From assembly GCF_014647875.1 (NCBI RefSeq), contig NZ_BMQA01000040.1:1-64000 (forward strand): 64,000 bases of DNA, written 5' to 3'. The notes beneath the pieces are model-generated. The model had not been told where the DNA came from, did no database searches, and worked only from the letters and a program-made list of their open reading frames with translations. Shown piece by piece: positions 16,623-25,415 of this stretch. A program made the translations under genes and the position numbers. This DNA is from Streptomyces brasiliensis (GTDB taxonomy: Bacteria; Actinomycetota; Actinomycetes; Streptomycetales; Streptomycetaceae). The stretch's first letter is position 1, and each line of letters starts with the position of its first letter.

Positions 16623-17908
16623 GCGACGACAGGCGACGCGTGATGGTGACCGGCATCGGCCTGATGACCGCGATCGGCCAGGGCGCCGCACCGACGTGGG
16701 AGAACCTGCTCGAGGGCCGCATCGGCATCGGCCCGCTGCGCGCCTACGACCCGGCACCCCTGAACACGCGCATCGGCGCCGAGATCCACGACTTCGACCC
16801 GACCCGGTGGGCGAAGCGGCGCACCCTGCGCATGCTGTGCCGCGGCGACCAACTGGCCCTGGCCGGGGCCGTCCTGGCGCTGCGCGACGCCGGCCTGGAG
16901 GACGCGGGCGACCTCGGTCACCGCACGGGCCTGTTCCTCGGCAGCAACAAGGAAATGCCCCGCATGGACGAGCTGATCTCCCAGCTGCAGTCCGTGCGCT
17001 GCCCGGACGGCACCCCGGACCTGCACAAGCTGGGCCGGACCGCCTCCTCGGTGATCGCCCCGCTGTTCTTCGTCGAGGGCCTGCAGCCCGCGGCCGGCTT
17101 CCACATCTCCGAGAAGTTCGGCATCCGCGGCGCCAACGCCTACTTCGCCGGCACCGCCGACTCCGGCGCGATGGCGATCGGCCGGGCGATGCGCACCGTG
17201 CGCCGCGGCGAGGCCGACGTGGTCGTGGCCGGCGGCTACGACGACGCCACCGGCTGGTGGGCGATGTCCAAGATGGACGGCATCGGCGTGCTCAGCGACC
17301 GTACCGACCTGGGCAAGGAGGCCTTCCGGCCGTTCGACCGCGACCGCAGCGGCTCCGTCTTCGGCGAGGGCGCCGCCTTCCTCATCCTCGAGGAGCGGGA
17401 GCACGCCCTGGCCCGCGGCGCCCGCTGCTACGCGGAGGTCACCGGCTTCGGCTCCGGCAACGACTGCGTCCGCCCGCCCAGCCCGCAGCCCCGCGCCCGC
17501 GGCCTGTCCCGGGCCATCAGCCGCGCCCTGACCGACGCGGGCGCCACCTTCCCCGACGGCAGCTACATCGCCGCCCACGGCTGCGCCACCCGCCAGGGTG
17601 ACGCCAGCGAGACCGTCGCCCTGCACGACGCGCTCGGTACGGCCGCCAAGGCCGCGCAGATCAGCAGCGTCAAGCCGCAGACCGGGCACCTGGTCGGCGG
17701 CGCCGGGGCGCTGAACGCCGCCGTGGCCGCGCTGAGCCTCGACTCCGGTGTCGTACCCGCCACCCAGAACCTCCACCACCCCGCCGAGGAGTGCGACCTG
17801 GACTACGTCCCGCTCACTGCGCGCGAGACCCGGCCCGGCCATGCGCTGGCCCTCGCCCGCGGCCTGGAGGGCCAGGCGGTGGCCATCGCCCTGGAGCGGA
17901 CCTCATGA
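16619..17908 (+). CDS. KS-like protein with Cys-to-Asp change (chain-length-factor candidate)
   Basis: A 429-residue thiolase-fold protein homologous to KS-alpha. The nucleophile motif TACSGS reads TADSGA, so Cys is replaced by Asp181. Both KS histidine motifs are retained (AAHGCATRQGDASE and KPQTGHLVGGAGA). Classic chain length factors carry Gln at the Cys position; Asp is unusual. It is translationally coupled to the dehydratase before it. Likely role: KS-beta partner of the KS at 14929, setting chain length. A decarboxylating priming role is also conceivable. Confidence 0.85.
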   Translation: MSDDRRRVMVTGIGLMTAIGQGAAPTWENLLEGRIGIGPLRAYDPAPLNTRIGAEIHDFDPTRWAKRRTLRMLCRGDQLALAGAVLALRDAGLEDAGDLGHRTGLFLGSNKEMPRMDELISQLQSVRCPDGTPDLHKLGRTASSVIAPLFFVEGLQPAAGFHISEKFGIRGANAYFAGTADSGAMAIGRAMRTVRRGEADVVVAGGYDDATGWWAMSKMDGIGVLSDRTDLGKEAFRPFDRDRSGSVFGEGAAFLILEEREHALARGARCYAEVTGFGSGNDCVRPPSPQPRARGLSRAISRALTDAGATFPDGSYIAAHGCATRQGDASETVALHDALGTAAKAAQISSVKPQTGHLVGGAGALNAAVAALSLDSGVVPATQNLHHPAEECDLDYVPLTARETRPGHALALARGLEGQAVAIALERTS

Positions 17909-17946
17909 CGGACATACCCGAGGACACATCCGAAAGGAGCGCGGAC

Positions 17947-20292
17947 ATGAGCCACGGCGAGCACGGCAGCACCTCGCCGGATCGCGGCGCTCGCTCCCGG
18001 CGGGTCGTGGTCTGCGGTGTGGGCGCGGTGACCGCCCACGGCGACGGCGCCACGGCACTGTGGGAGGGCATACGGTCGGGCGAGGCGGCCATCACCCCGG
18101 TACGCGGACTGCCCATGGAGGGCTACGCCACCGGGATCGGCGGCGAGGTCCGCACCCGACGCCGTCCCGGCTACGACTATCTGGCCGCCTTCGGCGGCCG
18201 CGAACGCGAACCGGCCGTCGACTTCGCCCTGCTGGCGGCCGAGGAGGCACTGAACCAGGCGGGCCTGACCCAGGTGCCCGCCGAACGCTGGGGCGTGGCC
18301 CTCGGCTCCTGCATGGGCGGTCTGCGCAGCGCCGAGAAACTGGCCCGGCGCGCCGGCGAGGACACCACGTACGACGACGACGGCCGGCACAACCTGCTCG
18401 TGCTGCCGCAGGCCATCGCCGAGGCGGTCAGCAGCGCCTTCGGGCTCAGGGGACCGTCGCTGTCGGTCAACACGGCCTGCGCCTCCGGCGCCCACGCCAT
18501 CGCGCACGCCAGCGAGTCGATCAGCGCCGGGCGGGTCGACGCGATGCTGGTCGGCGGCACCGACGCCTTCACGGAGACGGCGTTCGCCGGGTTCACCAGC
18601 CTCCAGTCGCTGTCCACCAGGCCCGCCGCGCCCTACTCCAAGGACCGCGACGGCCTCTCGCTCGGCGAGGGCGCGGGGATGCTGGTCCTGGCGGAGGAGT
18701 CGGCGGCCCGCGCGGCCGGCGCCCCGATCCTCGCCGAGGTGCTGGGCTACGGGCTGTCCGCCGACGGCTACCACGCCACCGCCCCGCACCCCAAGGGCGA
18801 GGGCGCGGCCCGCGCCATCCGCTCCGCGCTCGAGGCGGCCGGCATCGGCCCGCAGGACATCGCCTACATCAACGGCCACGGCACCGGCACGCCCAAGAAC
18901 GACTCGGCCGAGAGCAACGCGGTGCGCGCCGCGCTCGGCGAGGCCGCCGGCAGGACCGCGCTGAGCAGCTCCAAGTCCATGATCGGGCACCTGCTCGGGG
19001 CGGCCGGCGCGGTGGAGGCCATCATCACCGTGCAGGCGCTGGTCGAGCAGACCGCCCCGCCCACCGCCAACTTCACCGAACGGGACCCCAAGTGCGGCCT
19101 GGACGCGGTGCCCGTCGCCCGCGCGATGGACATCGGCACGGCGCTGTCGAACAACTTCGCGTTCGCCGGCGCCAACGCGTGCGTCGCCTTCGGACGGCCC
19201 GGCCAGGAGCGCCCCGCCCCCGCCCCGCAGCCCGCCGACAAGGTCGTGATCACCGGGTACGCCGCCGTCACCGCGGCCGGCGAGGGCGCCGAGCCGCTGT
19301 GGCAGGCCTGGCGCGACGGGCGGGTCCTGGGCGCCGAGGAGGACGGACTGCGCATCGCCCGCGCCGAGTTCGACCCGAAGTCGATCCCGCCGCGTGAGCG
19401 GCGCCGGATGGACCGGCTCGGCCGGCTCGCCGTGGCCACCTGCGCCGGCGCGCTGGAGCACGCCGCTCTCACCGCCGACGAGGGCGTCGGCGTGGTCCTC
19501 GGCACCGGGCTGGGCCCGATGCGCAGCATCGAGGAGTTCCTGCTGCCGGTACTGGCCGGCTGCCCCGACCACGGCAGCCCGGCGATCTTCCCGAACACCG
19601 TCTACAACGCCGCCGCCGGCCAGGTCGCCATGAACGTCGGCGCCAAGGGCCCCACCTCGACGGTCACCACCGGCCACGCGGCCGGCGCCTCGGCCCTGAC
19701 CGTCGCCCACGACCTGCTGCTGCGCCGCCGTGCGCAGGCGGTGCTGGTGCCCGCGGTCGAGGACCTCTCACCGGGGGCACTCGAGGCCTACCGCAAGCTG
19801 CCGCTGTTCGACGACGCCGACTACACCCTCGCCGAGGGCGGGATCACCCTGGTCCTGGAGCGCGAGTCGACGGCCCGGGCCCGCGGGGCGCGCATCCTGG
19901 CCGAGTTCGCCGGGCACGGCACGGCCTGCGACGCGCAGGGCGTCGGCCGCTGGGACCCGCAGGGCTCGGGGGTGGAGCGGGCCATGCGCCAGGCCCTCGA
20001 GCAGGCCGGCCTCCAGGCCGGGGACCTGGCCGGGATCTGGGCCAACGCGGCCGGCCTGAAGCGGGCCGACGCCCCCGAGGCGCTGGCCTGCGACCGGCTG
20101 GCCGCCCGGACGGCCGTGCACACGCCCAAGCGGATCGTCGGCGAACCGGTCGGCGCGGGCGCCCAGCTCGCCGCCCTGCTCGCGGTCACCGGCTGGCAGC
20201 ACGGCCTCGACGCCGGGCCCGTGCTCATCAACAGCTCCTCGCTCGGGGGCACCCACATCAGCCTCGTCCTGCGTCCCGCTACGGAGAAGTGA
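17947..20292 (+). CDS. Fused KS-alpha / KS-beta (chain-length-factor-like) protein
   Basis: A 781-residue protein with two thiolase folds. Residues 17-416 form a full KS: Cys178 in NTACASGAHAI, His311 in INGHGTGTPKND, His348 in KSMIGHLLG. Residues 431-781 form a shorter KS-like half whose nucleophile region reads TVTTGHAAGAS, with His577 in place of Cys, and without the two His motifs. It therefore looks like a KS and its chain-length-factor partner in a single chain. ATG at 17947 is preferred because AAGGAG sits 7 bp upstream; an ATG at 17905 overlapping the previous stop would add 14 residues. It forms a second elongation system besides 14929/16619. Confidence 0.88.
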   Translation: MSHGEHGSTSPDRGARSRRVVVCGVGAVTAHGDGATALWEGIRSGEAAITPVRGLPMEGYATGIGGEVRTRRRPGYDYLAAFGGREREPAVDFALLAAEEALNQAGLTQVPAERWGVALGSCMGGLRSAEKLARRAGEDTTYDDDGRHNLLVLPQAIAEAVSSAFGLRGPSLSVNTACASGAHAIAHASESISAGRVDAMLVGGTDAFTETAFAGFTSLQSLSTRPAAPYSKDRDGLSLGEGAGMLVLAEESAARAAGAPILAEVLGYGLSADGYHATAPHPKGEGAARAIRSALEAAGIGPQDIAYINGHGTGTPKNDSAESNAVRAALGEAAGRTALSSSKSMIGHLLGAAGAVEAIITVQALVEQTAPPTANFTERDPKCGLDAVPVARAMDIGTALSNNFAFAGANACVAFGRPGQERPAPAPQPADKVVITGYAAVTAAGEGAEPLWQAWRDGRVLGAEEDGLRIARAEFDPKSIPPRERRRMDRLGRLAVATCAGALEHAALTADEGVGVVLGTGLGPMRSIEEFLLPVLAGCPDHGSPAIFPNTVYNAAAGQVAMNVGAKGPTSTVTTGHAAGASALTVAHDLLLRRRAQAVLVPAVEDLSPGALEAYRKLPLFDDADYTLAEGGITLVLERESTARARGARILAEFAGHGTACDAQGVGRWDPQGSGVERAMRQALEQAGLQAGDLAGIWANAAGLKRADAPEALACDRLAARTAVHTPKRIVGEPVGAGAQLAALLAVTGWQHGLDAGPVLINSSSLGGTHISLVLRPATEK

Positions 20293-20293
20293 C

Positions 20294-21403
20294 ATGTCCT
20301 GCCATCCCGACCGCCACGTGTCGATCCTCGCCACCGGCGCCCATCTGCCGGGCGACCCGCTCGACAACGACGACCTGGCCCGGGTGACCGGGCCGCTGCC
20401 CGACGACGTCCTGGAGGGCATCCAGGTCAAGCGCCGGCACTGGATGGTGGACCCGGCAACCGGTGAACACCGCACCTCCACCTCGCAGATGGCCACCGCC
20501 GCGGCCCGCCAGGCCCTTGAGCGGGCCGGTGTCGAGGCCGACGAGATCGACCTGATCGTGGTGTCCACGGCCAGCCCCGACCACCTGCTGCCGGTCGCCG
20601 GCACCTACGTCCAGGAGCAGCTGGGCCTCGAGAGCGTCGCGGTGATCGAGGTCCGGGCCGGCTGCGTGGGCGCCGTCCAGGCCCTGGACATCGCGCGCCG
20701 CCAGCTCGCCGACGGCACGTACCGGACCGCACTGGTGATCGGCGTGGAGGCGGTCTCCCCGCTGCTCGCCCCCATCTTCCTGGGCCTCGACCCGCACCGC
20801 GTGCGGATGCGCGACCGGCTCACCGTCTACACCTTCGGCGACGGCGCCGGCGCCGTGGTGCTGCGCGCCGGCGAGGAGGGCTCGGCGCACGAGGCGAGCC
20901 GGCAGGTGTTCGCCACCGCCTCCATGGGCGGCAGGCGCAAGCCCGGCATGCTCATCGTCGGCGGCGGCACCGATGCCCCGCTGGCCGAGCAGCAGCGCCG
21001 CAAGCGGCTGATGGACATCAAGCTGGACATCCCCGGCACCGCGTCGTTCGGCCCCCGGGTCTTCGTGCGGGGCATCCACGACATGCTGGAGCGCTCCGGG
21101 CTCAGCCTCGCGGACATCGACGCGTGCGTGCTGCCCGAGGGCAACGCCGAGTACTTCGCCGGCGAGTACGGCACGGCCGGGCTGTCGCAGCAGGACCAGG
21201 CGATCCTCAGCAAGAACATCGTGGAGAACCTGACCGACGTGGGCGCCACCGGCTCCGCCGCGGTGCCGCTGGCGCTGGACGCCGGCTGGAGCGAGGGCCG
21301 TGTCCGGCCCGGCCACACCGTGCTGCTGCTGGCCATCGAGGCCAGCCGCTACCTGTACGCGGGGCTCACCTTCACCTGGGAAGCGCCCTGCCCCGGAAAG
21401 TAA
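20294..21403 (+). CDS. KSIII (FabH-like) protein with altered catalytic residues
   Basis: A 369-residue FabH-family thiolase-fold protein. The nucleophile is present (EVRAGCVGAVQAL, Cys124). The usual PHQAN histidine motif reads LPEGN, so His is replaced by Glu. The usual GNTSAAS asparagine motif reads GATGSAA, so Asn is replaced by Ala. A Cys-only KSIII-like enzyme suggests acyl transfer rather than condensation, as in KSIII-like acyltransferases of other clusters, or an unusual priming step. It begins 1 bp after the fusion KS gene with GGAGAAG upstream. Confidence 0.85.
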   Translation: MSCHPDRHVSILATGAHLPGDPLDNDDLARVTGPLPDDVLEGIQVKRRHWMVDPATGEHRTSTSQMATAAARQALERAGVEADEIDLIVVSTASPDHLLPVAGTYVQEQLGLESVAVIEVRAGCVGAVQALDIARRQLADGTYRTALVIGVEAVSPLLAPIFLGLDPHRVRMRDRLTVYTFGDGAGAVVLRAGEEGSAHEASRQVFATASMGGRRKPGMLIVGGGTDAPLAEQQRRKRLMDIKLDIPGTASFGPRVFVRGIHDMLERSGLSLADIDACVLPEGNAEYFAGEYGTAGLSQQDQAILSKNIVENLTDVGATGSAAVPLALDAGWSEGRVRPGHTVLLLAIEASRYLYAGLTFTWEAPCPGK

Positions 21404-21449
21404 CAGACCGTCATATCCCGTACCCCCTGCGACCCATGAAGGACACAAC

Positions 21450-22316
21450 GTGCCGACACAACAGACGGTGCTCACGGGCGAGAGCGTGGAGGAGCGCAAC
21501 AAGAAGACCATCCGCTCGGTCTTCGACGTCTTCGTCAACAAGGGCGACTTCTCCATCGTCGACAAGATCTACAGCCCCGGCATGATCGACCACCAGCCGC
21601 TGCCGGGCGCCACCGAGGACCTGGACGGCGTCAGGTACACCATCGCCGGTCTGCGCGCGGGCTTCCCCGATCTGCACGTGACCATCGAGGACATGAGCGC
21701 CCACGCCGACTACGTGGTCATCCACAACACCTGGCGCGGCACCCACCTGGGCGAGTTCCTGGGGATGGCGCCCACGGGGCAGTACATCGAGTTCAAGGGC
21801 GTCGTGGTGTGGCGCCTGCTGGACAACGGGCTGATCGCCGAGCGCTGGGGCATCGGCGTGGAGTCCAACATGCTCGAGGTGCTGGGCATGCGCCGGCTCG
21901 CCCCCTCGGCGCGCGGCGCCGCGCGGTCCCAGGCCCGCAGGAACGACAGGCCCGGCTCGGTGCTCGTGCCGCTGCTGCCCGGCAAGGCCGAACGGTGGGC
22001 CGCCGTCCAGGCCGAGCTCGGCGCCGCGCGCCGGCCGGCCTACGAGGCCTCCAGGCGGCGGGCGGGCATCGTCCGGGAGTCCTTCGCCCGGCAGCGGGTG
22101 GGCGGCCAGGACGTGGTGGTGCTCCAGGTGGAGTCCCGTGACCCGGCGCTGTCGGGGCGCAAGCTGCGCGACTCCGCCCACGAGTTCGACGTCTGGCTGC
22201 GGGATGCCGCCGCCGAGGTGTTCGGCAGCGACCCGTGGGCCGCGCTCGCCGAGGGCGGCGCCGCCGAGCAGGGCCACCTGTGGTCCTCCGTCACCAGCGA
22301 GCTCGTCGCCCGCTGA
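21450..22316 (+). CDS. SnoaL-like protein with extra C-terminal domain
   Basis: A 288-residue two-part protein. Residues 15-150 are a SnoaL/NTF2-fold domain (FDVFVNKGDFSIVDKIYSPG, DHQPLPGATEDLDG, YIEFKGVVVWRLLDNGLIAE), a fold used by polyketide cyclases, isomerases and hydroxylases. After a basic linker, residues about 170-260 form a second alpha/beta domain resembling small DUF6176/ABM-like proteins (GSVLVPLLPGKAERWAAVQA). The GTG at 21450 follows AAGGA. It is the last gene of the main polyketide run. It may bind or isomerise the polyene chain; the fusion itself is unusual. Confidence 0.7.
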   Translation: MPTQQTVLTGESVEERNKKTIRSVFDVFVNKGDFSIVDKIYSPGMIDHQPLPGATEDLDGVRYTIAGLRAGFPDLHVTIEDMSAHADYVVIHNTWRGTHLGEFLGMAPTGQYIEFKGVVVWRLLDNGLIAERWGIGVESNMLEVLGMRRLAPSARGAARSQARRNDRPGSVLVPLLPGKAERWAAVQAELGAARRPAYEASRRRAGIVRESFARQRVGGQDVVVLQVESRDPALSGRKLRDSAHEFDVWLRDAAAEVFGSDPWAALAEGGAAEQGHLWSSVTSELVAR

Positions 22317-22396
22317 GCAGCCGTCAGCCGGCCCGGCCCCTGCCCGCATGGGGCGCCGGCGCTGCCGGCCCCACCATTCTGTCAATGCTAGTATTC

Positions 22397-22410
22397 CTAT
22401 CAACGATAAG
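22397..22410. promoter_or_regulatory. Palindromic operator candidate before the aldo-keto reductase
   Basis: CTATCAACGATAAG; its complement CTTATCGTTGATAG matches 11 of 14 positions of GTTATCGCTGATAA at 41730-41743 before the glycosyltransferase. It lies 70 bp before the gene. Probably the binding site of a TetR-type regulator, candidate 45551. Confidence 0.4.
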
Positions 22411-22479
22411 TGCCCGGGGGAGTACGACCCGAACCTCCAGCCCCTCCGAGGCCCGCACGGCTCAGGAAGGAACCGATTC

Positions 22480-23472
22480 ATGCGGCAACGTAAGCTCGGC
22501 AGCCAGGGGCTCGAGGTCTTCGAGCAGGGGCTCGGATGCATGGGCATGACCTTCGCCTACGGCCCGGCCGACGACGCCGAGGCCCTGCGCACCGCCCACC
22601 GGGCGCTCGAACTCGGCGTGACCCTGCTGGACACCGCCGACTTCTACGGCCCGCACACCAACGAGGAGTTCGTCGGCCGGGTCATCGCCGGCCGCCGCGA
22701 CGACGTCGTCGTCTCCTCCAAGGTCGGCAACGAGGTCTCCCCCGAGGGCACCATCACCGGGAAGATCAACGGCCGCCCGGAGTACATCCGGGCCACCGTC
22801 GAGGGCACCCTGCGCCGCCTGGGCACCGACCGGCTCGACCTGTACTACCTGCACCGCATCGACCCCGACGTGCCCATCGAGGACAGCATCGGCGCCCTCG
22901 CCGAACTGGTGGCCGCCGGCACGGTGCGCCACATCGGCATCTGCGAGGCCTCCGCGGCCACCATCCGCCGTGCCCACGCCGTCCACCCGCTCAGCGCCGT
23001 ACAGACCGAGTACTCGCTGTCCACGCGCGACGTGGAGGTCAACGGCGTCCTGGAGACGGTCCGCGAGCTGGGCATCGGCTTCGTCGCCTACAGCCCGCTG
23101 GGCCGCGGCCTGCTGACCGGCCGCATCCGCAGCCTCGACACGCTGGCCGAACACGACTTCCGCCGCATCGTCCCCCGCTTCCAGGAGGAGAACCTCGCGG
23201 CCAACCTCACCGTGGTCGAGCGCCTGGACGCCGTCGCCGCGGACAAGGGCGTCACCACCGGACAGCTCGCCCTCGCCTGGGTGCTCGCCCAGGGCGAGGA
23301 CGTCATCGCCATTCCGGGCACCAAGCGCGTCGCCTACCTGGAGGAGAACGTCGCCGCCTCGGACGTCCGCCTGAGCGCGGACGACCTCGCGGCGCTGGAC
23401 CAGATCGCCCCCTACGGCTCCACCGTCGGGGACCGCTACCCCGCAGGCTCCATGGCCACGCTCAACCGCTGA
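22480..23472 (+). CDS. Aldo-keto reductase
   Basis: A 330-residue NADPH-dependent (alpha/beta)8 reductase. The catalytic tetrad is visible: Asp and Tyr in LLDTADFYG, Lys in VVSSKVGNE, His in YLHRIDPDV. The C-terminal cofactor segment is VIAIPGTKRVAYLEEN. ATG at 22480 with GGAAGG upstream. It has its own promoter region with an operator resembling that of the glycosyltransferase. Aldo-keto reductases act in several deoxysugar pathways as enoyl or keto reductases, so this could supply the ketoreduction missing from the sugar genes. A role on the polyketide is equally possible. Confidence 0.9.
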   Translation: MRQRKLGSQGLEVFEQGLGCMGMTFAYGPADDAEALRTAHRALELGVTLLDTADFYGPHTNEEFVGRVIAGRRDDVVVSSKVGNEVSPEGTITGKINGRPEYIRATVEGTLRRLGTDRLDLYYLHRIDPDVPIEDSIGALAELVAAGTVRHIGICEASAATIRRAHAVHPLSAVQTEYSLSTRDVEVNGVLETVRELGIGFVAYSPLGRGLLTGRIRSLDTLAEHDFRRIVPRFQEENLAANLTVVERLDAVAADKGVTTGQLALAWVLAQGEDVIAIPGTKRVAYLEENVAASDVRLSADDLAALDQIAPYGSTVGDRYPAGSMATLNR

Positions 23473-23509
23473 CGCGGGCCGCGGAAGCGAAGGTGAGTGA
23501 GGAGCAACC

Positions 23510-24697
23510 ATGGTGAACATCACGATCATCGGCGGCGGGATGGCCGGACTGACGGCGGCGATCGCCGCCGCCGAGCAGGGCGCCCGGGTCACCGTCCACG
23601 AGGCGCACTCCCATCTGGGCGGCCGCGCCCGCTCGGCCGAGGGGCCGTACATCACCAACGACGGCCCGCACACCATCATGAACAACGGCGAGGCCTGGCA
23701 GTGGCTCATCTCGCGCGGTGTGGCAGGCCACTACGTACGCCTGTCCTTCCACGAGTGGACCCGGATGCGCTTTCGCCACCAGGGCCGGCTGCGGATGACG
23801 CTGCCGCCCGGCTACATGCGCATGACCCTGCTGGGCCGCGACCGGCCGGTCCCCGTCGATGAGTCCTTCCAGGACTGGGCATCGAAGATCTTCCCGCAGC
23901 AGACGGTCGACGAGGCCCTCGGCTTCCTCGGCCCCATCGTCTTCCACGGCGACCCCGGCACCCTGTCCGCGGCCTTCATCTGGGAGCGGCTGCTGCGCGT
24001 GGGCACCCCCAAGTTCCCGCTGCCCAGCCGGTACTTCATCGGCGGCTGGGGCACGGTCGTCGACCGCATGGCGCGGGTCGCCCGCCGGCACGGAGTCGTC
24101 ATCGAGACAGGCTCCCGCATCACCGAACTGCCCGTGGGCGACGGCCCGGTGATCGTGGCGACCTCCCTCGCCGCCGCCCGCGGCCTGCTCGGCGACAGCA
24201 CCCTGGAGTGGCCCAGCGGCACCGCCGCCCTGCTGGACATGGCCGTCACCCACTCCAAGAAGGACGGCAACGTCACCTTCGACATGGACGAGGGCGGCTT
24301 CACCTCCCAGTACTCCGACCACGACCCCTCCCTCGCCCCCGAGGGCGAGGCCCTCTTCCAGGGCGCGATGCCGCTGCGGCCCGGCGAGCACAAGGCCCAG
24401 GCCATCGAGCGGCTGGAGGGACTGTTCGACCTGACCACCCCGGGCTGGCGCGCGCGCATGCTGTGGCGCCGCGAGGGCGTCTCCCGCGGCCGCACCGGAG
24501 CCGTCGACTACCCCGGACACACCTGGCGTCAGCGGCCCGCCATCGACCGCGGCGACGGCGTGTACCTGATCGGCGACAGCGTCGCCGCCCCGGGCATCCT
24601 CGCCGAAACCTCCATCAACAGCGCTCTGAAGGCCGCCCGACTCGCCGTACGGGCACGGCCGGTGACCGCACCACGCCCCGCCGTACCCGTCCGGTGA
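23510..24697 (+). CDS. FAD/NAD(P)-binding oxidoreductase, phytoene desaturase-like
   Basis: A 395-residue flavoprotein of the amine oxidase/phytoene desaturase type. The N-terminal dinucleotide motif is IIGGGMAGLTAAIAAAEQGA, followed by the acidic EAHSHLGGRARS. The C-terminal FAD segment is GDGVYLIGDSVAAPGIL. Desaturases of this family occur in clusters where a type II polyene is converted to a benzene ring (cinnamoyl-type lipopeptides), where they would dehydrogenate a cyclised polyene. That parallel is suggestive, not proof. ATG at 23510 with GGAG upstream. It lies between the aldo-keto reductase and the hemolysin-family trio. Confidence 0.85.
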   Translation: MVNITIIGGGMAGLTAAIAAAEQGARVTVHEAHSHLGGRARSAEGPYITNDGPHTIMNNGEAWQWLISRGVAGHYVRLSFHEWTRMRFRHQGRLRMTLPPGYMRMTLLGRDRPVPVDESFQDWASKIFPQQTVDEALGFLGPIVFHGDPGTLSAAFIWERLLRVGTPKFPLPSRYFIGGWGTVVDRMARVARRHGVVIETGSRITELPVGDGPVIVATSLAAARGLLGDSTLEWPSGTAALLDMAVTHSKKDGNVTFDMDEGGFTSQYSDHDPSLAPEGEALFQGAMPLRPGEHKAQAIERLEGLFDLTTPGWRARMLWRREGVSRGRTGAVDYPGHTWRQRPAIDRGDGVYLIGDSVAAPGILAETSINSALKAARLAVRARPVTAPRPAVPVR

Positions 24698-24761
24698 ACG
24701 CCCCGACCGGCCCTGCCCACCACGACGTGTCCCACCCGACCCCGTAAGAGGGGGTGCACCC

Positions 24762-25415
24762 ATGCGCATCACGCTGTCCCAGCGCGACACCCCGGACTTC
24801 CAGATCGCCGCCGACCTCGTCCAGGACGTGTTCGCCACCCAGTACCAGGCCAGCATCCGGCCCAACCCGGACGCCTTCCTCGCCTACTTCGAGAGCGCCG
24901 AGGACGGCACGGAATCCGCCCTCGCCTGCGCGGGCCTGTCCTTCCCCGAGCAGGACAACATCCTGCTCGAGCGCTACCTCGACGCACCCGTCGAGAAGGT
25001 CATCGCCGACGAGCTCGACGCCCCCGTCGCCCGCGAACAGATCCTCCAGATCGGCAACATCGCCTCCGTCCGCGCCAGCGCCGGCGGCGAGATCATCAAG
25101 GCCCTGCCGCTGGTCATGGCCTGCCTCGGCCGCCCGTACGCGGTCATGACGATGACCGGCCGGCTGGCCATGCTGATGCAGCGCCTCGGCGTGGTCTTCC
25201 ACCCGCTCGTCGACGCCTCCCGCGACGCCCTCTCCCCCCAGGAGGCGGCCCAGTGGGGCTCCTACTACGACACCCGTCCGGTGGTCGGATGGGCCGAGGC
25301 GGCCGCGCAGAGCACCCTGCTGCTCGCCGCGATCGGCCGCTACTGCTTCGAATCGGTCGACATGCGGTTCGTCAGCAACCGCCCCGAGCAAAGGGTGCTG
25401 ACCCGTGCAGCCTGA
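24762..25415 (+). CDS. Thermostable-hemolysin family protein (acyltransferase-like fold)
   Basis: A 217-residue protein matching the thermostable hemolysin family (PF12261). Recognisable segments are FATQYQASIRPNPDAFLAYF, LERYLDAPVEKVI, LQIGNIASVRASAG, then YAVMTMTGRLAMLMQRLGV and WGSYYDTRPVV. The fold is distantly GNAT-like; the biochemical activity of the family is not established, and the name reflects a Vibrio phenotype. The next gene starts inside its end (11-bp overlap), and that gene overlaps the oxygenase, so the three proteins are made together. A role in acyl transfer or lipid handling with the ligase is inference. Confidence 0.75.
   Translation: MRITLSQRDTPDFQIAADLVQDVFATQYQASIRPNPDAFLAYFESAEDGTESALACAGLSFPEQDNILLERYLDAPVEKVIADELDAPVAREQILQIGNIASVRASAGGEIIKALPLVMACLGRPYAVMTMTGRLAMLMQRLGVVFHPLVDASRDALSPQEAAQWGSYYDTRPVVGWAEAAAQSTLLLAAIGRYCFESVDMRFVSNRPEQRVLTRAA

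Noticed and set aside
17905..17946. ATG at 17905 as start of the KS fusion gene.
   Set aside because: It overlaps the upstream stop like other genes here, but the internal ATG at 17947 has a much better ribosome-binding site and the extra 14 residues are not KS-like; kept as an alternative.
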